A program made the translations under genes and the position numbers. Below the pieces are notes generated by a model. The model was not told the origin of the DNA. It worked only from the letters and a program-made list of their open reading frames with translations, and made no database searches. A DNA stretch of 64,000 bases from Bacillota bacterium (lineage in GTDB: Bacteria; Bacillota; Clostridia; Acetivibrionales; DSM-27016): the NCBI GenBank assembly GCA_023390115.1, contig JAEWDM010000040.1:62001-126000 (forward strand), read 5' to 3'. Within the stretch, counting starts at the first letter, position 1. Each line of letters starts with the position of its first letter. This document shows, in pieces, positions 58,850 to 64,000 of this stretch.

Positions 58850-60205
58850 ATGAAAATTTTGTTAATATGGCCTCCATTACCTGAGTACTGTGTATTAACT
58901 CAAGAATTTAGTTGTTGCGAGCCATTGGGACTTGAGTATATAGCAGCGCCCGTTATTGATAAATTTGATATTGAAATACTGGATATGCGTTTTGACAAGA
59001 ACTTATTGGAGGTATTAAAACAAAAAGAACCTGATATAGTAGGATTGTCAATTCCATATACTACAACGGTAAATGTTTGCAATGATTTGTTGAAAATAAT
59101 AAAAGGTTATAATCCTAATATTAAAGTTATTATAGGAGGGCATCATCCAACAGTTGGATTAAGGCACATATCTACAGAATATGTTGATTATGTAATTGTC
59201 GGAGAAGGGGTAGAAACCCTTCGGAAACTGCTTGAAGCTATCGCTCAAAATGGAGACCTTAGCGAGATAAACGGTTTGGCAGTTAAAGCTTCGGGAGAAT
59301 TTATTTATAACAAAAGTTATGAATTGCAAACATTAGATTACTATCCTCAGCCGGCAAGAAATCTTACTGCAGAATACAGGGATAAATACTTCCATGCACA
59401 CTATAAGCCTGTCGCTTTAATGAGGTTTTCTTATGGATGTCCCTATAATTGCTCGTTCTGCGTGCTGTGGAAATTATGCAAGCGAAAATATATATCCAGA
59501 AACAACGAGCTCATTGTTAAAGAATTGTTGGAACTGGATAATGAGAATATTTATGTTGTTGATGATGAGGCATTTATAAACATTGATAACATGAATGACT
59601 TGGCGGATAGAATACAAAAAAATAATATTAAGAAGAAATATCATATGTATGTTAGATCCGATACAGTTGCAAAAAATCCCGGCTTATTTGAAAAATGGGC
59701 AAGTATCGGATTGGATTCAGTTCTGATTGGACTTGAATCAATATTTGAAGATGACTTGAATCAATATAACAAAAGCATTAGCTCCAAGACAGCATATGAA
59801 AGCTTAAAGATATTACATTCAAATGGAGTTGAGGTAAGGGCAAATTTCATCATTAAGCCTGATTACTCTAAAGAAAAATTCCATTTGGTAAGGAAAGCGG
59901 TTGAGCAATATGATATTGATAGGCCTACATTTGCAGTTCTTACACCCTTTTATGGTACGGACGAGTATGAAAAAGTAAAGGACAAGTTTATTATAGAGAA
60001 GCTTGAATTTTTTGATTGCTACCATACATTTATGCAGACTGCGCTTCCTTTGAAGGAGTTTTATTATGAATTTGCAGAACTGTTTAGATGCGCGCAAAAC
60101 AGAAAGAAAGACGGTAATAAGGAAAAGGTGTTTTATGCAGGGAAAAGCGAAAATTCATTTGAAGAAATGATTGATAAAATGAAGGAATCATATATTTATT
60201 ATTAA
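58850..60205 (+). CDS. B12-binding-type radical SAM enzyme (ThnK/L/P-like class)
   Basis: 451 residues. Residues 1-130 form a B12-binding-like Rossmann domain (KILLIWPPLPEYCV; IKVIIGGHHPTVGLRH; VIVGEGVETLR), without a DxHxxG motif, as is common in class B methylases. The radical SAM cluster is C197, C201 and C204 in YGCPYNCSFC. A C-terminal extension follows the barrel. ATG 58850 is used because GGGGGAG lies 5 bases upstream. Its start region overlaps the ArgJ-like stop. In thienamycin synthesis such enzymes methylate the carbapenam C6. The reaction here is inferred only by analogy. Confidence 0.85.
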   Translation: MKILLIWPPLPEYCVLTQEFSCCEPLGLEYIAAPVIDKFDIEILDMRFDKNLLEVLKQKEPDIVGLSIPYTTTVNVCNDLLKIIKGYNPNIKVIIGGHHPTVGLRHISTEYVDYVIVGEGVETLRKLLEAIAQNGDLSEINGLAVKASGEFIYNKSYELQTLDYYPQPARNLTAEYRDKYFHAHYKPVALMRFSYGCPYNCSFCVLWKLCKRKYISRNNELIVKELLELDNENIYVVDDEAFINIDNMNDLADRIQKNNIKKKYHMYVRSDTVAKNPGLFEKWASIGLDSVLIGLESIFEDDLNQYNKSISSKTAYESLKILHSNGVEVRANFIIKPDYSKEKFHLVRKAVEQYDIDRPTFAVLTPFYGTDEYEKVKDKFIIEKLEFFDCYHTFMQTALPLKEFYYEFAELFRCAQNRKKDGNKEKVFYAGKSENSFEEMIDKMKESYIYY

Positions 60206-60225
60206 ATCTTAAGGAAAAGAATATT

Positions 60226-61140
60226 ATGAGCACAAAGATAGGTTATATTGATATTTATTTGCCGGATAAAGCAATACCAATAGATAGTTTTTTAAAAAGT
60301 ATAAACCTTGAAAATAGTTATGATCCTTATAATATCAGCAATAATAAGTTTATTAATTCAATATATAAAATTAATAATAATATGGAAGAGCATATATTTG
60401 CACAGTTAGTCAAAAAGTACTTGCTGTATAAGAGATTAGATGGAAGTGAAATTGATTACTTAATATACACTCAAAGTGATTCTAATGAGAACAAATTAAG
60501 CGTAGCTTACGGTATTCAATATAAATTAAATCTGAGTAATGCGCAGGTGCTTTCAATTAATCAAGGCTGCTCCGGGACTCTAATAGCTATGAAAGTGGCT
60601 TCAGCATTGATCAATAACAGGGCAGCCGGACGAGTTCTCATACTAACAAGCTGTTTTACTCAGAAGGATTCCGAAAGGTTTATTGGTTCAACTATTTTAA
60701 GTGATGGCATTGGTTTAATGGAAATTACTGAGTCTGGTGGAGTATTTCAAATACTTGACTTTATGGGGAAAACAAATGGGGGAATTAATGAAGATAACTT
60801 TCACTTGAATGGAAATCCTGCAAGAATTGTAAATATAGGTGCTAAGCTTATACAAGCTATTCTTAAAAAAAATAGTATGATTCTTGATAATATAGCGTGT
60901 ATTGTACCATTAAACACAAGTAAGGAAGCCTGGAGCTTATATTGCGATGCCCTCAAATGTACTTTAGATAAGGTGTTTTTGGATAATATTATTGATGGTG
61001 GACATATGGGAGCTGTAGATACAATAAGAAATCTAAAATCAATAATAGATAAAAACAACTTAAAAGAAGGAGAATATATTATCCTTTTTGGGATGGGGTT
61101 TGGTACTTCATGGGATGTAATGCTTTTACAATCAGTTTAG
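60226..61140 (+). CDS. KAS III-like condensing or acyltransfer enzyme with altered catalytic residues
   Basis: 304 residues of the thiolase superfamily, FabH-like. The active Cys is C115 in INQGCSGTLIAMKVAS. The position of the usual PHQAN His reads IVPLNTSKEAW, with no His, and the GNTSAA Asn region reads IDGGHMGAVDT, with a His instead. This rearranged Cys-His set is unlike fatty-acid FabH and resembles specialised acyltransferases or HMG-CoA-synthase-like proteins. An acyl carrier protein gene follows 43 bases later. It may condense or transfer an acyl group in the cluster. Confidence 0.75.
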   Translation: MSTKIGYIDIYLPDKAIPIDSFLKSINLENSYDPYNISNNKFINSIYKINNNMEEHIFAQLVKKYLLYKRLDGSEIDYLIYTQSDSNENKLSVAYGIQYKLNLSNAQVLSINQGCSGTLIAMKVASALINNRAAGRVLILTSCFTQKDSERFIGSTILSDGIGLMEITESGGVFQILDFMGKTNGGINEDNFHLNGNPARIVNIGAKLIQAILKKNSMILDNIACIVPLNTSKEAWSLYCDALKCTLDKVFLDNIIDGGHMGAVDTIRNLKSIIDKNNLKEGEYIILFGMGFGTSWDVMLLQSV

Positions 61141-61183
61141 ATTTTATTTTAACAGAAGGCTTTCAATTTGAGAGGTATATATT

Positions 61184-61426
61184 ATGAGTATAGAAAATGA
61201 TATAAAAAAATTATTTCTTAATAAATTTAATTTGACAGAGGAAATATTATGCTCCAGTGACAGTATCATTAATGAAGGACTAATTAGTTCGATAGAATTT
61301 GTTAGACTTACAATAGAGTTAGAGAATCTTTTTGATTTGGAATTTGAAGATGCCGACTTTAATACGGAAAACTTTAAGAATGTTTCAACGATTGCAAGTT
61401 TAGTAATGAAGAAGAAGGAAGTATAA
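61184..61426 (+). CDS. Acyl carrier protein
   Basis: 80-residue four-helix carrier. The phosphopantetheine site is Ser36 in GLISSIEFVRL; the usual Asp before it is Ser35, an uncommon variant. RBS GAGAGG. It lies between the KAS III-like and acyl-AMP ligase genes, so it should carry their substrate as a thioester. A dedicated carrier for this cluster rather than the fatty-acid ACP. Confidence 0.85.
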   Translation: MSIENDIKKLFLNKFNLTEEILCSSDSIINEGLISSIEFVRLTIELENLFDLEFEDADFNTENFKNVSTIASLVMKKKEV

Positions 61427-61509
61427 CATAGAAAGACTTATATTATAATAATTAGTCAGCAAAGAGTCAAATAGGGTTTAGGTGAATATAGACAAGCTGT
61501 GAGGTTAAA

Positions 61510-63045
61510 ATGGGGAATATATATTTGAAATTTGAAGAGAAAGCCTATATGTTTAAAGATAAACCTGCTGTAGTTACACAAGAGGAGTCAGTTACCTATA
61601 AGACCCTCAACGATATGATATCAGCAACCGCTTTATATTATAAGGAATTAGGGTTTAAAAAGGGAGATATAATTTGTTTTATTTGTGATAATTCTATTAA
61701 TTACATTGTATGTTATCTAGCTGCATGCAAAAATGAGATATGCTTTGTTCCTATTGATTCCAGACTAACAGGTGATGACATATACAGAATCTCAGAAATT
61801 GTTAAGCCAATTGCGGTTATTTGTGAAAATAGGTTTCATGATATTGGATATAAAGTACTTAGTTCGGAGGGTTCTAAAGATATTATTAGTAAAGAAAAGA
61901 TTTTTTATAGAAACAAGATGGATTTAATTTACTATAATGATAGAATTAGCATAAATCCTTATTTGAAGGAGGACGATTTTACCGTATTGTTTTCTTCCGG
62001 AACAACAGGCGGGCCTAAAGGTGTAGTTTTTTCTCAAGATATTATAATAAATCAAATTATAATTTCTTCTAAATACTTTGAAATGGCTGACTCCGATAGA
62101 ATCCTATGTCCTGTCACCCTTGCTCATAGTTATGGTATCTTTGACCATGCTTTAACGTCTTTGATGATTGGAGCGACTTTATATCTTCCAAATATAGGCA
62201 TGATGAATCCAAGGCTTATTTTAGATATTATTCATGAAGAAAAAATTACTTTTTTTGGCACCTTGCCATACATGTATGATATGATGGCTTCTATAAGGAC
62301 AAAGAAGCTTTATGATTTTGCATCCGTTCGTTATATGATATGTGGAGGGGCTCCGTTACTAAAAGAAACAATAGATAAATTTGAAAATAGGTTTGGCAGA
62401 AAGTTTAACCAAGTATATGGAATGACTGAGGTAGGATATATTGCTTTTAATAAGGAATTAAAAGATGCGAATTCAATTGGAAAACCATTCAGGGAATTAC
62501 AATTGAAAATAATTGATGCCGAAGGTAAGGAATGTGGTAGTGGAGAATTAGGAGAGCTTATAGTAAAAAGGGATGATATGGTGTCCCGGGGATATTTACG
62601 GAATTCTGAAGAACAAAAGGCTATGTATAAAGACGACTGGTTTTATACAAAGGATATTGTAAGAATAAATGAAGAAGGTTATTTGTATTACTCAGGCAGA
62701 ATTTCCGATTTTATAAATATTGGCGGTAATAAATTGAACCCTGCAGATATTGAAAAAGTTATAAATGAAATTACCGGGGTTAAGGAATCTATAGCTATTG
62801 GTATCGAAAATGAACTTGGGCATCAGGAAATATATGTCGTAGTAGTTCCGGAAAATATAGGAAATCTTGAAGAGTTCGAGAAGGACGTAATGTATTATTG
62901 TATAAAGAGACTGGCTGCTTTTAAGAGACCCAGCAGGATAAAATTTATTAATGAACTTCCTAAAACTCCACTTGGGAAGATTAGAAAAGGGGAACTAATA
63001 GAAATATTAAATAAAAAGCAATGTGAACTCAATATTACAATATAA
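61510..63045 (+). CDS. AMP-dependent acyl/amino-acid ligase
   Basis: 511-residue ANL-family enzyme. Core motifs: FSSGTTGGPKGV (161-172), VYGMTEVGY, DWFYTKDIVR and YYSGRISDFINIGGNKLNP, then the catalytic Lys in TPLGKIRKGEL near the C-terminus. All intact. Next to an ACP, it probably loads a carboxylic acid onto that carrier or onto CoA. Substrate unknown. Confidence 0.88.
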   Translation: MGNIYLKFEEKAYMFKDKPAVVTQEESVTYKTLNDMISATALYYKELGFKKGDIICFICDNSINYIVCYLAACKNEICFVPIDSRLTGDDIYRISEIVKPIAVICENRFHDIGYKVLSSEGSKDIISKEKIFYRNKMDLIYYNDRISINPYLKEDDFTVLFSSGTTGGPKGVVFSQDIIINQIIISSKYFEMADSDRILCPVTLAHSYGIFDHALTSLMIGATLYLPNIGMMNPRLILDIIHEEKITFFGTLPYMYDMMASIRTKKLYDFASVRYMICGGAPLLKETIDKFENRFGRKFNQVYGMTEVGYIAFNKELKDANSIGKPFRELQLKIIDAEGKECGSGELGELIVKRDDMVSRGYLRNSEEQKAMYKDDWFYTKDIVRINEEGYLYYSGRISDFINIGGNKLNPADIEKVINEITGVKESIAIGIENELGHQEIYVVVVPENIGNLEEFEKDVMYYCIKRLAAFKRPSRIKFINELPKTPLGKIRKGELIEILNKKQCELNITI

Positions 63046-63060
63046 ATGAGGTTGTGAAAT

Positions 63061-63840
63061 ATGAGAATAGGAGTCTGTATAAAAGAGGTATTGGATACAA
63101 ATTGCAGTATCAGGCTAAATTTAAGTAATAATAGGGTTGTTACTGAAGGACAAAAGCATATCATTAACCCATATGACGAATTTGCACTTGAGGAAGCACT
63201 TAGGCTGAAGGAAAAAAATTCAGACGTTGAAGTAATTACTTTTACGATAGGACCGGAAAGAGCGAGAGAATCAATTTATAGCGCATTAGCAGTAGGTGCT
63301 GATAAAGCTCTGCATGTAGTTGTGGAAGACGGTCTTTTAATTGATAGTTTGGGAATTGCGGTAATAATTCAAAAATTAATCGAAAAAGAAAAAATCGATA
63401 TGCTGCTTTTAGGAAAACAGTCTACAGATTATAGCAGCCATGAAGTAGGACCGATGGTAGCCGGCCTTTTAGGATGGGCTCAGGCCATGGGTGTTAATAA
63501 ATTAGAAATTAATATGGAATCCGTTCTAGTATCTCGCGAAACTGAGGAAAGTAACATTGAAATAATAAAGCTTAATAAATCATGTATTGTTGGGGTGACA
63601 AAAGGAATAAATGTGCCAAGATATGCAACTTTAAAAGGAATAATGAGTGCGAGAAAAAAGGATATAACAAGACTTCAGGTTGAGGACTTAGGCTTAAACA
63701 ATACGGAGCTGACAGGATTAGAAATTGAAAAAATTTTTTATCCTGCTGAAAAAGGGAACTGCAGGCTGATTGAAGGAGAGCCGAAAGAAGCTGCTGCCGA
63801 GCTTATTAGAATACTGAAGTTTGAAGAAAGGTTATTATGA
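63061..63840 (+). CDS. etfB: Electron transfer flavoprotein beta subunit
   Basis: 259 residues. VCIKEVLDTNCSIRL, INPYDEFALEEALRLKEK and LLGKQSTDYSSHEVGPMVAG are typical of EtfB/FixA, including the AMP/FAD-binding loop. The alpha-subunit gene starts 28 bases later. ETF shuttles electrons from acyl-CoA-dehydrogenase-type enzymes, so one such enzyme is expected just beyond the window. A role in oxidising or desaturating the pathway product without oxygen is an inference. Confidence 0.93.
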   Translation: MRIGVCIKEVLDTNCSIRLNLSNNRVVTEGQKHIINPYDEFALEEALRLKEKNSDVEVITFTIGPERARESIYSALAVGADKALHVVVEDGLLIDSLGIAVIIQKLIEKEKIDMLLLGKQSTDYSSHEVGPMVAGLLGWAQAMGVNKLEINMESVLVSRETEESNIEIIKLNKSCIVGVTKGINVPRYATLKGIMSARKKDITRLQVEDLGLNNTELTGLEIEKIFYPAEKGNCRLIEGEPKEAAAELIRILKFEERLL

Positions 63841-63868
63841 TATTTATAATTTGAGAAAGGAATTAGTC

Positions 63869-64000
63869 ATGAATAGAGTGACACTATTATTCTTAGAGAG
63901 CGGGGATAGAAATTTTAAAAAGAGTGCTTTTGAATTAGCAACGATTGGTATGAAGCTTGCGGCAGATTGTAGGGGGGAATTACATGCAGTTATAATGGGT
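63869..64000 (+). CDS. etfA: Electron transfer flavoprotein alpha subunit (3' end outside window)
   Basis: First 44 codons only. NRVTLLFLESGDRNFKKSAF and ELATIGMKLAADCRGELHAV match the N-terminus of EtfA. RBS GAGAAAGGA. It pairs with the EtfB gene upstream. Truncated by the right edge. Confidence 0.8.
   Translation, partial: MNRVTLLFLESGDRNFKKSAFELATIGMKLAADCRGELHAVIMG

Overview
The window reads as chromosome of a motile, endospore-forming, strictly anaerobic member of the Clostridia (Bacillota). The evidence is the spoVAC/AD/AE genes, a class I hybrid-cluster protein with a ferredoxin partner, four flagellin genes, clostridial-type sugar transporters, strong AGGAGG ribosome sites and many TTG/GTG starts. 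No species is assigned. I saw no rRNA, tRNA or CRISPR array.

Layout. (1) 1-9387: the end of a carbohydrate-utilisation operon, with an LplC-type permease cut by the window edge, an LplA-type binding lipoprotein, a Gfo/Idh/MocA oxidoreductase, a five-bladed-propeller glycosidase, a GH42 beta-galactosidase and a large rhamnosidase-like hydrolase. (2) 9425-10629: a small AT-rich island with gene remnants between two copies of an imperfect direct repeat. (3) 10729-23145: a metal-oxyanion region with a DUF1858 protein, a HTH/PBP regulator, modABC behind a long structured leader RNA, and a second BtuCDF/MolABC-type ABC system. It ends in an uncharacterised block: methyltransferase, two cytosolic binding-protein-like proteins with DUF1858-like N-termini, a HypB/UreG-type GTPase and an unusual ABC ATPase. 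(4) 23241-28409: a secreted protein of 18 tandem repeats of about 94 residues. (5) 28627-34442: superoxide dismutase, a spoVA operon flanked by DUF1657 genes (spoVA2mob-like), a RES-domain protein and a RAYT transposase. (6) 34455-45410: glycosyltransferase, zinc-dependent phospholipase C-like protein, MATE exporter, ferredoxin-hcp operon with a divergent Crp/Fnr regulator, HD protein and SNF2 helicase. (7) 45577-50606: four tandem flagellins, each behind the same CsrA-type hairpin, then a glycosyltransferase. (8) 50607-51585: a gene-poor junction with an IS110 remnant and a group II intron domain V-like remnant. (9) 51586 to the right edge: an AT-rich biosynthetic cluster.

The last block is the most exciting part. 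Its first two genes resemble the two core enzymes of carbapenem biosynthesis: a CarB/ThnE-type carboxymethylproline synthase and a CarA/ThnM-type beta-lactam synthetase. The second carries Tyr in the motif where asparagine synthetases have Glu. They are followed by a BtrK-like PLP decarboxylase, a LuxE/LuxC-like (ThnN/ThnO-like) ligase and reductase pair, an ArgJ-like acetyltransferase, a B12-type radical SAM enzyme (compare ThnK/L/P), a KAS III-like enzyme lacking its usual His, an acyl carrier protein, an acyl-AMP ligase and both ETF subunits. No oxygenase is present in the window, which would fit an anaerobic route to a carbapenam or related beta-lactam. The cluster runs off the right edge.

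Family assignments rest on motif reading and remembered family features, not on database searches.
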